From Rothia sp. (in: high G+C Gram-positive bacteria) (GTDB taxonomy: Bacteria; Actinomycetota; Actinomycetes; Actinomycetales; Micrococcaceae): a DNA stretch of 64,000 nt. A program made the position numbers and the translations under genes. Location: positions 90,873 to 154,872 of the forward strand of contig NZ_JAUNVZ010000007.1 of the NCBI RefSeq assembly GCF_030540545.1, written 5' to 3'. This document shows, one piece after another, positions 54,647-64,000 of this stretch (within the stretch, counting starts at the first letter, position 1; each line of letters begins with the position of its first letter). The notes below the pieces were generated by a model that saw only the letters and a list, made by a program, of their open reading frames with translations, searched no databases and had not been told where the DNA came from.

Positions 54647-56191
54647 CTAAGCCTTCGGTTCCTCATAACGCGGGAATACGGGCTCAGGAGCAGGAAGCTC
54701 AGTACCCGCAACCAAGGCAGCGCTCAAGGAAGCAAAGTCACGAGCAGACTCATCAACGCCAAGCAGGTTCAGCAGCTTAGCGGTAGAGTCGGGCATAACC
54801 GGCTGCAGCAGAATAGTCACCTGACGTACAACTTCCAGGGTCACGTACAGCACGGTTGCCATGCGCTCCAGTTCGCCGTTCTTGCGCAGCGCCCAGGGAG
54901 CCTGGTCCGCGAAGTAGGCATTGGTATCTGCCAGCACAGGCCAGATACGGTCCAGTGCACGATGGAATGCCTGCTCCTCAAAGTCAGCGCGAACCTGCTC
55001 ATACAAGCCTGCAGCCGCATCCAGAATCGCGCGGTCTTCTGCGGTGAATTCGCCCGGGGTAGGCACACGCGAATCGCAATTCTTTGCCACCATAGACAGG
55101 GAACGCTGCGCCAGGTTACCCAGGTTATTCGCCAAATCAGAGTTAATGCGGTTCTTAATAGCCTCTGCAGAGTAGGAGCCGTCCTGGCCGAAGGACACCT
55201 CACGCATGAGGAAGAAACGCACCTGATCCAGACCGAAAGCATTCACCAAATCGGCGGGGTCAACCACATTACCCACGGACTTGGACATCTTCTCGCCGTT
55301 GACCAGCAGGAAGCCGTGACCGAACACCTTCTTGGGCAGTTCCAGACCGGCAGACCACAGGAATGCGGGCCAGTAGATGGAATGGAAACGAGTAATGTCC
55401 TTACCGATCAGGTGCAGGTCAGCAGGCCAGTAGGTGGTGAACAGCTCGGAGTCCACATCCGGGTAGCCCAGGCCGGTCAGGTAGTTGGTCAGCGCATCCA
55501 CCCACACGTACATCACGTGTTTGTCATTACCGGGGACAGGTACACCCCAGTCGAAGGTAGTGCGGGAAATAGACAGGTCGTTCAGGCCGCCCTTGACGAA
55601 GGAAATCAGCTCATTACGGCGGGATTCGGGGTAGACGTAGCCTTCCTGCGCGTAGAGTTCCAGCAGCTTATCGCCGTACTTGGACAGGCGGAAGAAGTAG
55701 GACTCCTCCTCAGTCCATTCAACCTCGGTGCCGGTGGAGATAGCGTAGCGCTGACCGTCGGAGCGTACTTCGGTTTCGTCTTCTGCGTAGTAGGCCTCAT
55801 CGCGTACGGAGTACCAGCCGGCGTACTTATCCAGGTAAATGTCACCGTTTTCTTCCATGCGCTTCCAGATTGCCTGGGATGCTGCGTAGTGGTCGGGGTC
55901 GGTGGTGCGGATAAAACGATCGTAGCTGATATTCAGCGAGTCATTCATTGCTTTGAAGCGTGCGGAGTTCTCATCAGCGAGCTGCTTGGCGGTTTTACCC
56001 TGCTTCTCTGCGGTGGTCTGCATTTTCTGACCGTGCTCATCGGTACCGGTCATGAAGCGCACATTGTAGCCGTCCAGGCGCTTGAAGCGTGCCATAACGT
56101 CTGCTGCGATGGTTTCGTAGGCATGCCCGATGTGCGGGTTGCCGTTGGGGTATGAGATCGCGGTGGTGATGTAGTACGGAGTTGCAGTCAT
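54647..56191 (-). CDS. metG: Methionyl-tRNA synthetase
   Basis: Class I synthetase. HIGH-type motif [17 protein letters not shown] near residue 20, KMSKS motif [14 protein letters not shown] near 300. 514 aa, the short form without a C-terminal tRNA-binding domain; no Cys zinc knuckle is seen in the insertion after TGTDEHGQK. Start ATG 56191, as upstream in-frame sequence is not protein-like. There is no Shine-Dalgarno sequence: TAAAAT ends 7 nt before the ATG, so the mRNA may be leaderless. Confidence 0.95.
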   Translation of the reverse strand: MTATPYYITTAISYPNGNPHIGHAYETIAADVMARFKRLDGYNVRFMTGTDEHGQKMQTTAEKQGKTAKQLADENSARFKAMNDSLNISYDRFIRTTDPDHYAASQAIWKRMEENGDIYLDKYAGWYSVRDEAYYAEDETEVRSDGQRYAISTGTEVEWTEEESYFFRLSKYGDKLLELYAQEGYVYPESRRNELISFVKGGLNDLSISRTTFDWGVPVPGNDKHVMYVWVDALTNYLTGLGYPDVDSELFTTYWPADLHLIGKDITRFHSIYWPAFLWSAGLELPKKVFGHGFLLVNGEKMSKSVGNVVDPADLVNAFGLDQVRFFLMREVSFGQDGSYSAEAIKNRINSDLANNLGNLAQRSLSMVAKNCDSRVPTPGEFTAEDRAILDAAAGLYEQVRADFEEQAFHRALDRIWPVLADTNAYFADQAPWALRKNGELERMATVLYVTLEVVRQVTILLQPVMPDSTAKLLNLLGVDESARDFASLSAALVAGTELPAPEPVFPRYEEPKA

Positions 56192-56198
56192 AGTTTCG

Positions 56199-56227
56199 AT
56201 TTTACCGCAGTTTGCAGGCATGGCTAA
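56199..56227 (-). promoter_or_regulatory. metG promoter, probably leaderless
   Basis: TTAGCC, 17 nt, TAAAAT on the minus strand. The -10 ends 7 nt before the start codon. Confidence 0.55.
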
Positions 56228-56318
56228 ACCGCGGGGCTCACTTTTCTCATATGCTTTTGAGGCTCCCCTGAGTACTCTACCTCGGTGTGCTGCCCACCCA
56301 CATACGGGCAGAGAAAAA

Positions 56319-56359
56319 GCTCTTCCCCGCCCGGCCAATTGAGCCAGACGGGGAAGAGC
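56319..56359 (-). terminator. Terminator of ilvBNC
   Basis: GCTCTTCCCCG/CGGGGAAGAGC with TTTTTC following on the minus strand, 60 bases after the ilvC stop. Confidence 0.88.
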
Positions 56360-56419
56360 CATGAATCGAGAGCCTAGGGTTCTCCCCTACTCTCTACACA
56401 TAAATCCTAATATGAGGGA

Positions 56420-57637
<1,218 letters not shown>

Positions 57638-57646
57638 TCACAAAAT

Positions 57647-58147
57647 TTAGATGCGTTCGCTGGTAGCGCGCGGACCGCGAGCCAGCGCAATGGTGCCGGA
57701 GCGAACAATCTCGCGAATACCGAAAGGCTCCAGGACCTCCAGCAGAGCGTTCAGCTTATCAGCCACACCGGTAGCCTCAATAATCACAGACTCGGTGGAA
57801 ACATCCACAACGCTCGCACGGAACAAATCAGCCGCCTGAACAACCTGAATACGGGTCGCAGGATCAGCCTTGACCTTAATAAGCAGGTGGTCACGCTGAG
57901 TAGAGGCATCAGCCGGCAACTCAACAACCTTCAGCACGTGAATCAGCTTATTCAGCTGCTTAGTCAGCTGCTCCAGAGCGTGATTATCACCCTCAGCAAC
58001 AATGGTAATGCGGGAAACACCGGGAACTTCGGTCGGGCCCACAGCCAAAGAATTAATGTTAAACATGCGGCGAGAGAACAGGCCGGATACGCGCGAGAGC
58101 ACGCCGGGCTTGTCTTCAACCAGAACGGAGAGAGTGTGCAGGCTCAT
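57647..58147 (-). CDS. ilvN: Acetolactate synthase small (regulatory) subunit
   Basis: A 166-aa regulatory subunit. N-terminal ACT domain HTLSVLVEDKPGVLSRVSGL with FNINSLAVGPTE, then a C-terminal ACT-like domain (LIKVKADPATRIQVV). It binds valine for feedback inhibition and activates IlvB. The start overlaps the ilvB stop by one base. GAGGA lies upstream. Confidence 0.95.
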   Translation of the reverse strand: MSLHTLSVLVEDKPGVLSRVSGLFSRRMFNINSLAVGPTEVPGVSRITIVAEGDNHALEQLTKQLNKLIHVLKVVELPADASTQRDHLLIKVKADPATRIQVVQAADLFRASVVDVSTESVIIEATGVADKLNALLEVLEPFGIREIVRSGTIALARGPRATSERI

Positions 58148-59949
58148 TAGTTATTGTCCTCTTCTCGGTCGAAATCGGGCGAGGTGTTCTTCGCAATCTG
58201 AATCAGGTCATTCGACACGCCGGCGGGAACCATCGGCCACACCATAGCGTCCGGGCTGACCGTGAAATCAATAACCACGGGGCGGTCATTGATCTCCAGA
58301 GCCTTCTTAATGACCTCGTCCACGTCCTCATCGCGCTCCACGCGGAAAGTCGCGCAACCATAGGCGTCACCCAGCTTCACGAAATCGGGTACGCGGATAG
58401 TATCAGCACCGGTGTACAGGTGAGTATTCGAGTAACGCTCACCGTAGAACAGGGTCTGCCACTGACGAACCATACCCAAGGAAGAGTTATTAATAACCGC
58501 AACCTTAATCGGAATATTGTTCTGCACGCAGGTAGCCAGCTCCTGGTTAGTCATCTGGAAGCAGCCGTCACCGTCAATAGCCCACACCACAGAATCCGGG
58601 TTAGCAACCTTCACGCCCATAGCCGCCGGGATGCAATAACCCATGGTGCCCAGACCAGCCGACGACAGGTAATGGCGAGGGTTCTCCTGGTTAATAAAGT
58701 GCGCAGCCCACATCTGGTGCTGACCCACACCGGTGACATAGAAAGCATCCGGGCCGGTCAGCTCGCCAATACGCTGGATAGCGTACTGCGGGGAGCCCAG
58801 GCCGTCCTCAGTCTTGGTGTAACCCAGCGGGTAGTTCTTCTTCAGAGCATCCAGCTGCTCCCACCAATCAGCCAGAGAAGGCAGCTTCTGAGCGAACTCG
58901 GTGGAGAGCAGATCGTTCAGCTCCGGCAGAACATACGCCAAATCGCCAACAATCGGCACATCCGCAAAACGAATCTTAGAAATCTCAGCCGGATCCACAT
59001 CAATATGAATCACCTTCGCATCGGGTGCGAAAGAATCCAGCTTACCGGTCACACGGTCGTCAAAACGAGCACCCAAAGTCACCAGCAAATCAGCACGCTG
59101 CAGCGCGGTCACCGCAGGAACAGTACCGTGCATACCCGGCATACCCAGATTCTGCGGGTTCGACTCGGGGAAAGCACCAATAGCCTGCAGGGTGGTCACC
59201 ACGGGAGCGCCGGTAATCTCAGCCAGCTTCTCCAGATCCTTAGAGGCACCAGCACGCACCACGCCGCCACCAACATACAGCACCGGCTGCTTAGACTCAG
59301 CAATCAGCTTAGCCGCCTCGCGAATCTGCTTAGAATGGCCGCGAGTCACCGGAGTGTAACCGCGAGTCTCAATAGCCGGAGGCCACGAGAAATCAAGCAT
59401 GCCCACCTGAGCATCCTTAGTAATATCCACCAGCACCGGGCCCGGGCGACCGGTCGTTGCAATATGGAAAGCAGTCGCAATACCCGAAGGGATATCCTCA
59501 GGGCGAGTAATCATAAAGGAATGCTTAGTAATGGGCATAGTCATACCCACAATGTCAGCTTCCTGGAACGCATCAGTACCCAGCAGGTTTACAGAAACCT
59601 GACCGGAAATAGCAACCATGGGAATAGAGTCCATGTTCGCATCAGCCAGCGGAGTCAACAGGTTCGTCGCACCCGGGCCGGAAGTCACAATAGCCACACC
59701 CGGCTTACCGGTAGACTCAGCATAACCCTGAGCCGCGTGACCCGCACCCTGCTCATGACGAACCAGGATGTGGTTAATCGAGGAATCCATCAGCGGGTCG
59801 TAAGTAGGCAGGATCGCACCACCGGGCAGACCGAATACATCGGTGACACCCAAGTTCTCGAGGGAGCGGATGATGGCCTGAGAGCCGGTCATGCGCTCGG
59901 TGCTGGTCGCGTCACCCGCCGCGGGGTTCGTCGAGGGTACCGTAGTCAT
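58147..59949 (-). CDS. ilvB: Acetolactate synthase large (catalytic) subunit
   Basis: ThDP/FAD enzyme condensing pyruvate (or pyruvate with 2-oxobutyrate). [26 protein letters not shown] (catalytic Glu), [13 protein letters not shown], and the ThDP motif from [12 protein letters not shown] to AVINN. 600 aa. Start ATG 59949 with GAGGAC 6 nt upstream. First gene of ilvBNC, preceded by a leader peptide and attenuator. Confidence 0.97.
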   Translation of the reverse strand: MTTVPSTNPAAGDATSTERMTGSQAIIRSLENLGVTDVFGLPGGAILPTYDPLMDSSINHILVRHEQGAGHAAQGYAESTGKPGVAIVTSGPGATNLLTPLADANMDSIPMVAISGQVSVNLLGTDAFQEADIVGMTMPITKHSFMITRPEDIPSGIATAFHIATTGRPGPVLVDITKDAQVGMLDFSWPPAIETRGYTPVTRGHSKQIREAAKLIAESKQPVLYVGGGVVRAGASKDLEKLAEITGAPVVTTLQAIGAFPESNPQNLGMPGMHGTVPAVTALQRADLLVTLGARFDDRVTGKLDSFAPDAKVIHIDVDPAEISKIRFADVPIVGDLAYVLPELNDLLSTEFAQKLPSLADWWEQLDALKKNYPLGYTKTEDGLGSPQYAIQRIGELTGPDAFYVTGVGQHQMWAAHFINQENPRHYLSSAGLGTMGYCIPAAMGVKVANPDSVVWAIDGDGCFQMTNQELATCVQNNIPIKVAVINNSSLGMVRQWQTLFYGERYSNTHLYTGADTIRVPDFVKLGDAYGCATFRVERDEDVDEVIKKALEINDRPVVIDFTVSPDAMVWPMVPAGVSNDLIQIAKNTSPDFDREEDNN

Positions 59950-60058
59950 GAATTGTCCTCGTAATAATCTCGTGTATTGTCGGTTCGCGTGTGCCACCCG
60001 AGCCACTGCCAAAGCAATGCTCGAATGCTGTCGGCCCGCTGGTTTGGGCTACGAAAAA

Positions 60059-60085
60059 GCCCCTCGCGCTGGTAATGCGAAGGGC
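60059..60085 (-). terminator. Attenuator terminator in the ilvB leader
   Basis: GCCCTTCGC and GCGAGGGGC pair over 9 bp (one G-U) around a 9-nt loop and are followed by TTTTT on the minus strand, 110 bases before ilvB. The upstream AGGGCG at the leader stop codon can pair with CGCCCT of the first arm, giving an antiterminator. Confidence 0.75.
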
Positions 60086-60114
60086 GTTGATGCGTCACAA
60101 AGTGCGTGTTCGCC

Positions 60115-60168
60115 CTATCGCCCGGTGGGGCTAAGAACACGAACACCTACCGTTGGTGAACACATCAT
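60115..60168 (-). CDS. ilvBNC leader peptide (17 aa)
   Basis: MMCSPTVGVRVLSPTGR, ending in TAG that overlaps the antiterminator AGGGCG. Three Val codons and one Leu codon cluster in the VGVRVL segment. This suits classical attenuation: a stalled ribosome leaves AGGGCG free to block the terminator, while one reaching the stop covers it. The ribosome binding site is weak (GAAGAG). Too short for gene finders. The call rests on position, codon content and RNA pairing. Confidence 0.6.
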   Translation of the reverse strand: MMCSPTVGVRVLSPTGR

Positions 60169-60347
60169 AAGCACTCTTCTATGGTGCTCCTAAACGCTAT
60201 GCCCTGTCAAATGATTTAGAGACCAAGGTACAACTTTCCACTATCTGGAACAGGGATGAGTATGAGGCCTATGGTTTGAGGAAAAGGCGTTCGCGCACGA
60301 GTACGCGAGTGCTTAGCTTCGTCGAGGCTGTGTGGCTTCCAGCGGTT

Positions 60348-60420
60348 GGGTCGCGGTACGAGGAAAAGGCATTCGCGCACGACCTGCGCCTTCGCGCTGA
60401 GGGCGCGAATGCCCAGCTAA
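60348..60420. repeat. Dispersed intergenic repeat, module A copy 2
   Basis: Matches 21112-21183. Arms GGCATTCGCGC/GCGCGAATGCC are an exact 11-bp inverted repeat. A partial extra copy (GAGGAAAAGGC.TTCGCGCACGA) lies at about 60278-60300. The rest of 60191-60493 holds no supported gene. Confidence 0.8.
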
Positions 60421-60493
60421 GAAACTCACGCAAGCGAACTCAGAAACGTAACTGCCTTGGCATCGTCCCATGCGCAGATATAAGCCACAGTAT

Positions 60494-60994
60494 CTAGAGC
60501 ACAGGCCAGATAGAGGTCACAAACTCACGGAACTCAGCCGCATCCCGAGCCTGAGCCAACACACCGCGACCCTCAGGAGTATGAATCTGCGGCTCATCAA
60601 TCAAAGTCAGCAAAAAACGGCTGCCATTAATAGACTCAAGGCCCACCGAATGGTCACCCACCTTATACGCCTGAAGCGCATTAGTGTTATCGATCGTGGT
60701 CGCGGTGCCCGTCGTCTCAAGCGTATGCGGGTCAATCGGCGCGACAATCACCTCATCGGGACTCTCACGGTAACCAATCAGAAAATGGTCCTGATCGGCA
60801 CCCTGAAGAGCCGCGACATCGGGGTTGCGATACGAAGAAGTACCGGTAGCGTACACAAGATTGTACGCACCGTAGTTAATAATCTGACGGTCAAAGAGCG
60901 GGTGGAGGGATCGCGCAATGGTCTCGGAGCTCAATTGAGTATCGGCAGCGGTGCCGTCGGTGGTTCCGGTCGGGAGGTGCAGTTCTTCGCTCAT
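60494..60994 (-). CDS. Hypothetical 166-aa protein
   Basis: No family recognised. Acidic and cytoplasmic, with no signal or membrane segment. Visible blocks: FDRQIINYGAYNLVYATG, DQDHFLIGYRESPDEVIVAP and VGLESINGSRFLLTLIDEP, which look like strands of a small beta-rich fold. ATG at 60994 has AGGG 8 nt upstream. It sits alone between repeat modules A and B, whose other copies lie only about 95 bases apart. Confidence 0.7.
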   Translation of the reverse strand: MSEELHLPTGTTDGTAADTQLSSETIARSLHPLFDRQIINYGAYNLVYATGTSSYRNPDVAALQGADQDHFLIGYRESPDEVIVAPIDPHTLETTGTATTIDNTNALQAYKVGDHSVGLESINGSRFLLTLIDEPQIHTPEGRGVLAQARDAAEFREFVTSIWPVL

Positions 60995-61223
60995 GGTTTA
61001 ACCCTAGCAAGTTACACGCGCCACGTCAGCACTTTCGTCATATATTAAGCCAATACACAGCTTTATGACGCGGTGGCTGGTCAGACACTTCGGTACGTTT
61101 ATTCCGTGCTTCGAGGGGTTATATCTAGCATTCCGCACGGGATGATGCCGAGATAGTTGGTTCAGCAGGTCGCTTACGCTGATTCTCCTACCGGTTCGTC
61201 AGAGCATCATCCCATGCGTGTAC

Positions 61224-61306
61224 TGACAGGCTGTGAGTGCAGATAGTGTCTATTGAGTCATGTAATACATGGCTCAATAGACACTTTGACCGCTCACAGC
61301 CCGTCA
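61224..61306. repeat. Dispersed nested-hairpin repeat, module B copy 2
   Basis: Outer arms TGACAGGCTGTGAGTG / CGCTCACAGCCCGTCA: 14 Watson-Crick pairs, one G-T and one mismatch. Relative to 21280-21362, one A-T pair has become G-C on both arms. Inner arms AGTGTCTATTGAGT / GCTCAATAGACACT are conserved. Confidence 0.85.
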
Positions 61307-61419
61307 CAAAGTGCCGCGACTATAAACACACATGCTCTTTACGCAGACAGCGACCCAGACTCAGGAAAACAACGCTGATTCACAGCCCGACCGCTCAAAC
61401 CAACTCAGGTACAACAAAA

Positions 61420-61449
61420 ACGAGCCGGTCAGTAACCTGACCGGCTCGT
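61420..61449 (-). terminator. Terminator of tRNA-Lys copy 1
   Basis: ACGAGCCGGTCAG/CTGACCGGCTCGT, 13-bp stem with TAAC-type loop, then TTTT on the minus strand. Confidence 0.92.
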
Positions 61450-61461
61450 TCACAAGAAAAG

Positions 61462-61534
61462 TGCGCCCCCTGGGACTCGAACCCAGAACCCATTGATTAA
61501 GAGTCAATTGCTCTGCCAATTGAGCTAGAGGCGC
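61462..61534 (-). tRNA. tRNA-Lys, anticodon CTT (copy 1)
   Basis: Acceptor GCGCCTC/GGGGCGC, anticodon stem ATTGA/TCAAT with loop CTCTTAA, GGTTCGAGTCC T-arm. CCA not encoded. A second copy with the same terminator is cut by the right edge. Confidence 0.97.
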
Positions 61535-61569
61535 ATGTCGTTTTTCGCTTTCGCGCTTCGACTCCTATA

Positions 61570-61598
61570 ACTATACAGACCTTCACACCCGAAAACAA
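61570..61598 (-). promoter_or_regulatory. tRNA-Lys promoter
   Basis: TTGTTT, 17 nt, TATAGT on the minus strand; same -10 and spacing as the other tRNA promoters here. Confidence 0.65.
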
Positions 61599-61682
61599 AT
61601 CGAAAAGCAGTGATTCGCATTACATATTAGATTCTAGGTTTACAGCCATCACACACGCGCCCTCCACCCCGCGAATAGTTAC

Positions 61683-62789
61683 CTAGAGAAGAGTTGTATC
61701 GGCGGCGAACAGGCCAGCCTCACGCAGCTCCATCGCAAGGATCATTGCGGCAGCACTATTAGGCGCCAGCAGCGCAATGGTCGGCCCCGAACCGGAAATA
61801 AAACCGCGCAGGGCCAAAGGATTGCTCAAACGCTCACGCAACTCCGGGCGCACATTCAGCGCCGGCTCCTGCAAATCATTACGCACATGCGGTGCCAGAA
61901 TTGACGCACGCACCTGCTGATTCATGCCCTTACCCGTTAGGGCGCGCAGCACCTCTTCCGGCACGCTCATATCGCCAGCTTCAGGATACACACCCTGCGC
62001 GCGACCCTCATCCAGGGCGCGGAATACAGCGGGAGTGGACAGACCAAAAGGAGCCGCGACCAGTACAAACGCCAAATCAGCCTTATCGTGACGCTTAATC
62101 GGTTCGAGCTTCTCCCCCACGCCGGTACCCACCGCAATACTTGCATACTCGGGGTGGTCAGCATCTAGGCAGGCGCGCAGCATAAAGGGCACATCCGCAC
62201 CCAAAGAAGCAGCAATCGCGTCCAGGCGTTCAAAGGGAGTCGGCTCATCAATCAGACCCGCCTCATACAGGTGATTATCGGTCAGCAGGATTGTCGCGGC
62301 AGCATCCGCCGAGCCGCCCGCCATGCCGCCGGCTACCGGAATCGCCTTAGCAATATGCAGATGCAGAGCAATATCCTCAGGAACCAGCTTATGCTCAGCC
62401 AGCACAGCCGCCGCCGCACGATACACCAGGTTCGTCTCGTCCAGGGCAACATCAGCCGGGTCAAAAGCACCCGCCTGATACTGATCAGCCACCAAAGAGC
62501 CGGCCACCAAACTCATAGTCAGAGTAATGCCCGGCTTATTAGTCACATCGGCAATAACCTCTTCCCACATTTCCACCGCGGCAAAAACCGTCACCAGCGG
62601 GTGGTAGCCGTTCTCAGCAGGCTCGCCCACCGCCAGGTGCAGATTGATCTTGCCGGGCGCCTGAATAAAACGAGCCTCCGGGGTGAAAACCGGCTCCTCA
62701 AAAATCGGGTCGTCACTCGGGTCAAAAGCGCGGGATGCGGTCATATTCGGCTCCATTTCGGGGCTAGAAGCGGCGGATGCGGTACTCAC
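61683..62789 (-). CDS. ispE: 4-diphosphocytidyl-2-C-methyl-D-erythritol kinase
   Basis: GHMP kinase of the MEP isoprenoid pathway. APGKINLHLAVGEPAENGYH near residue 44 and the ATP loop PVAGGMAGGSADAAA near 150, with GFISGSGPTIALL near the C-terminus. 368 aa, longer than usual through a 40-residue acidic N-terminal extension. GTG start at 62789 with GAGGAG 4 nt upstream, 9 bases after ksgA; the pair ksgA-ispE is a conserved actinobacterial neighbourhood. Confidence 0.95.
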   Translation of the reverse strand: MSTASAASSPEMEPNMTASRAFDPSDDPIFEEPVFTPEARFIQAPGKINLHLAVGEPAENGYHPLVTVFAAVEMWEEVIADVTNKPGITLTMSLVAGSLVADQYQAGAFDPADVALDETNLVYRAAAAVLAEHKLVPEDIALHLHIAKAIPVAGGMAGGSADAAATILLTDNHLYEAGLIDEPTPFERLDAIAASLGADVPFMLRACLDADHPEYASIAVGTGVGEKLEPIKRHDKADLAFVLVAAPFGLSTPAVFRALDEGRAQGVYPEAGDMSVPEEVLRALTGKGMNQQVRASILAPHVRNDLQEPALNVRPELRERLSNPLALRGFISGSGPTIALLAPNSAAAMILAMELREAGLFAADTTLL

Positions 62790-62798
62790 AATACTCCT

Positions 62799-63686
62799 CT
62801 ACTCGCCGGTTTTCTCTTCAGCAGCAAGGTCACGAGCCGCCTCCGCAATAGCAATAAAACCGTGAATATCCAGCTTCTCTCCGCGCTCAGTCGGGGCAAT
62901 ACCCGCACGCACCAGAATCTGCTCGGCACGCGCGCCGCTACCGGCCCAACCGGACAGAGCAGCACGCAAGGTCTTACGACGCTGCGCAAAAGCCGCATCA
63001 ATAATGGTGAACACCTCATCGCGGCTAATATCGCTCAAAGGCTCCGGGCGCATCGTAAAACCAACCAGACCGGAATTAATCTTCGGCGCCGGCCAGAACA
63101 CATTCTTACCAATCACACCGGCTTTGAACACCTCTGCGTACCAATTGGCCTTCACCGACGGTACACCGTAAATCTTTGAACCCGGCACAGCCGCCAGACG
63201 ATCAGCAACCTCGTCCTGAACCATCACCAGCGCATGGCGGATACTCGGGAAGGTCGCAAAAAGATGCAGCAGCACAGGAACCGCCACATTATAGGGCAGA
63301 TTCGCCACCAGGGCATCGGGTGCAACCGGCAGCTCGGTCACCTTCAGAGCGTCATTGAGAACAACCTGAATATCGCCGGCTTTTTCCGGGCGGAACTTCT
63401 CAATAGTATGCGGCAGCTGTGCCGCAAGGGGCGGATCAATCTCAACCGCGACCATGTTCTTCGCGGCATCCAGAATACCCAGAGTGAGCGAACCAAGACC
63501 CGGGCCGACCTCAAGCACAGTCTCCTCGGGGCTAATCTCAGCCGCCGCAACAATACGACGAATCGTATTCGGGTCAATCACAAAGTTCTGACCCAGGGTT
63601 TTCGTCGGTCGGATACCGAGCATATCGGCAAGGTCACGGATTTCTTGAGGGCCCAGTAGCGGCTTATCATTCAGCTTTTCACTCAC
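62799..63686 (-). CDS. ksgA: 16S rRNA (adenine1518/1519-N6)-dimethyltransferase
   Basis: Dimethylates two adenines of the 16S 3' hairpin. [20 protein letters not shown] motif [14 protein letters not shown] (near 57-70) and catalytic [13 protein letters not shown]. 295 aa. GTG start at 63686. No Shine-Dalgarno sequence, but TATAAT ends 6 nt upstream, so probably leaderless. Also called rsmA. Confidence 0.95.
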   Translation of the reverse strand: MSEKLNDKPLLGPQEIRDLADMLGIRPTKTLGQNFVIDPNTIRRIVAAAEISPEETVLEVGPGLGSLTLGILDAAKNMVAVEIDPPLAAQLPHTIEKFRPEKAGDIQVVLNDALKVTELPVAPDALVANLPYNVAVPVLLHLFATFPSIRHALVMVQDEVADRLAAVPGSKIYGVPSVKANWYAEVFKAGVIGKNVFWPAPKINSGLVGFTMRPEPLSDISRDEVFTIIDAAFAQRRKTLRAALSGWAGSGARAEQILVRAGIAPTERGEKLDIHGFIAIAEAARDLAAEEKTGE

Positions 63687-63692
63687 CGTCTC

Positions 63693-63698
63693 ATTATA
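63693..63698 (-). promoter_or_regulatory. -10 box of ksgA
   Basis: Consensus TATAAT on the minus strand, 6 nt before the GTG. The -35 is weak. The remaining 63699-63911 shows no gene. Confidence 0.6.
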
Positions 63699-63911
63699 TA
63701 TGGGTGCGGGTAGTTCATGCTGAGACTGAGCTTCTCGATGAGGCTACGGCTGAGCTCCTGAGGCTGTGCCGCACTTCGAACTAAGACAATTCTGCACTTA
63801 TGGTTGCGTTGTGCTTTTACGAGGCGATAGCAGCACCTCTGAGCTGAAGAGCATCATCCCATCAGAAAATCAGCAATGACCCAAAAACTGAATACTCCGG
63901 TACAACAAAAA

Positions 63912-63941
63912 ACGAGCCGGTCAGTAACCTGACCGGCTCGT
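63912..63941 (-). terminator. Terminator of tRNA-Lys copy 2
   Basis: Same 13-bp stem as at 61420-61449, with TTTTTTG following. Confidence 0.92.
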
Positions 63942-63953
63942 TCAAAAGAAAAG

Positions 63954-64000
63954 TGCGCCCCCTGGGACTCGAACCCAGAACCCATTGATTAAGAGTCAAT
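63954..64000 (-). tRNA. tRNA-Lys, anticodon CTT (copy 2, partial)
   Basis: The 3' 47 bases of a tRNA identical to copy 1, including the acceptor 3' arm, T-arm and anticodon. The 5' part lies outside the window. Confidence 0.95.

Larger units (their letters stand above)
60995..61461. other. Spacer with repeat B copy 2 and tRNA-Lys terminator
   Basis: Holds module B (61224-61306), the tRNA-Lys terminator and an inverted pair GGGATGATGC (61140-61149) / GCATCATCCC (61204-61213). CGTCATATATTA (61036-61047) repeats part of the cysK upstream element. No supported gene. Confidence 0.5.

Noticed and set aside
61036-61047. Functional sulfur operator upstream of tRNA-Lys
   Set aside because: Only one arm of the cysK repeat is present, so it is noted as a sequence match only.

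Overview
The window is a stretch of actinobacterial chromosome. It has moderately high GC, many GTG/TTG starts, NdgR/LtbR-type regulation, a homodimeric AceE, and a murA-plsC-gpsA-ddl run next to an IclR gene. Gene content (an enterobactin-type locus plus many twin-arginine lipoproteins) suggests Rothia, most like R. mucilaginosa, in the Micrococcaceae. This assignment is inference from gene content and was not tested by a search.

Layout. 1-6.9 kb: the end of a secreted propeller-like protein, then ddl, gpsA, plsC and murA on the minus strand and a divergent NdgR-like IclR regulator. 7.1-12.1 kb: five paralogous twin-arginine lipoproteins in tandem. 12.2-14.0 kb: a visibly AT-richer patch with one lipoprotein gene and a second related gene broken by one in-frame TAG. 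14.4-16.2 kb: cysK and cysE. 16.2-21.1 kb: gnd, tRNA-Val(TAC) and aceE. 21.4-34.8 kb: an iron locus holding an EntF-like NRPS, a stand-alone aryl carrier protein, EntE, a Fes-like esterase, a FepDGC-type importer, a membrane-anchored protein of unknown role and a FepB-like binding lipoprotein. 35-40.1 kb: rpe, rsmB, fmt, def and a PD-(D/E)XK-like protein. 40.3-40.9 kb: tRNA-Val(CAC), Glu, Gln and Gly. 41.3-45 kb: gltX, a fumarylacetoacetase-family gene and ilvE. 45.1-54.3 kb: a NarL/DesK-type two-component system next to FtsX/MacB-type ABC genes. 54.6-60.2 kb: metG, ilvC, ilvN and ilvB with a leader peptide and attenuator. 60.3-64 kb: intergenic repeats, a small orphan gene, two tRNA-Lys(CTT) copies, ispE and ksgA.

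How the genes work together. The iron locus encodes the last stage of a triserine-catecholate siderophore (DHB activation by EntE, loading on the carrier protein, serine condensation and release by EntF), ferric-siderophore uptake, and intracellular hydrolysis by Fes. The genes that make 2,3-dihydroxybenzoate (entC, the entB lyase domain, entA) are not in the window. ilvB, ilvN, ilvC and ilvE cover the branched-chain amino acid pathway, but leuCD, which I recall lying between the IclR gene and murA in relatives, are absent from that spot.

Most notable non-coding structure: (1) a leader peptide with Val/Leu codons plus a terminator and antiterminator in front of ilvBNC; (2) two dispersed intergenic repeat modules, present near 21.1-21.4 kb and again near 60.3-61.3 kb, one a nested double hairpin with a compensatory base change; (3) a mirror-symmetric four-box array near 40.24 kb; (4) a duplicated tRNA-Lys/terminator block flanking ispE-ksgA; (5) several genes without a Shine-Dalgarno sequence whose -10 box lies 6-7 nt before the start codon, suggesting leaderless mRNAs.
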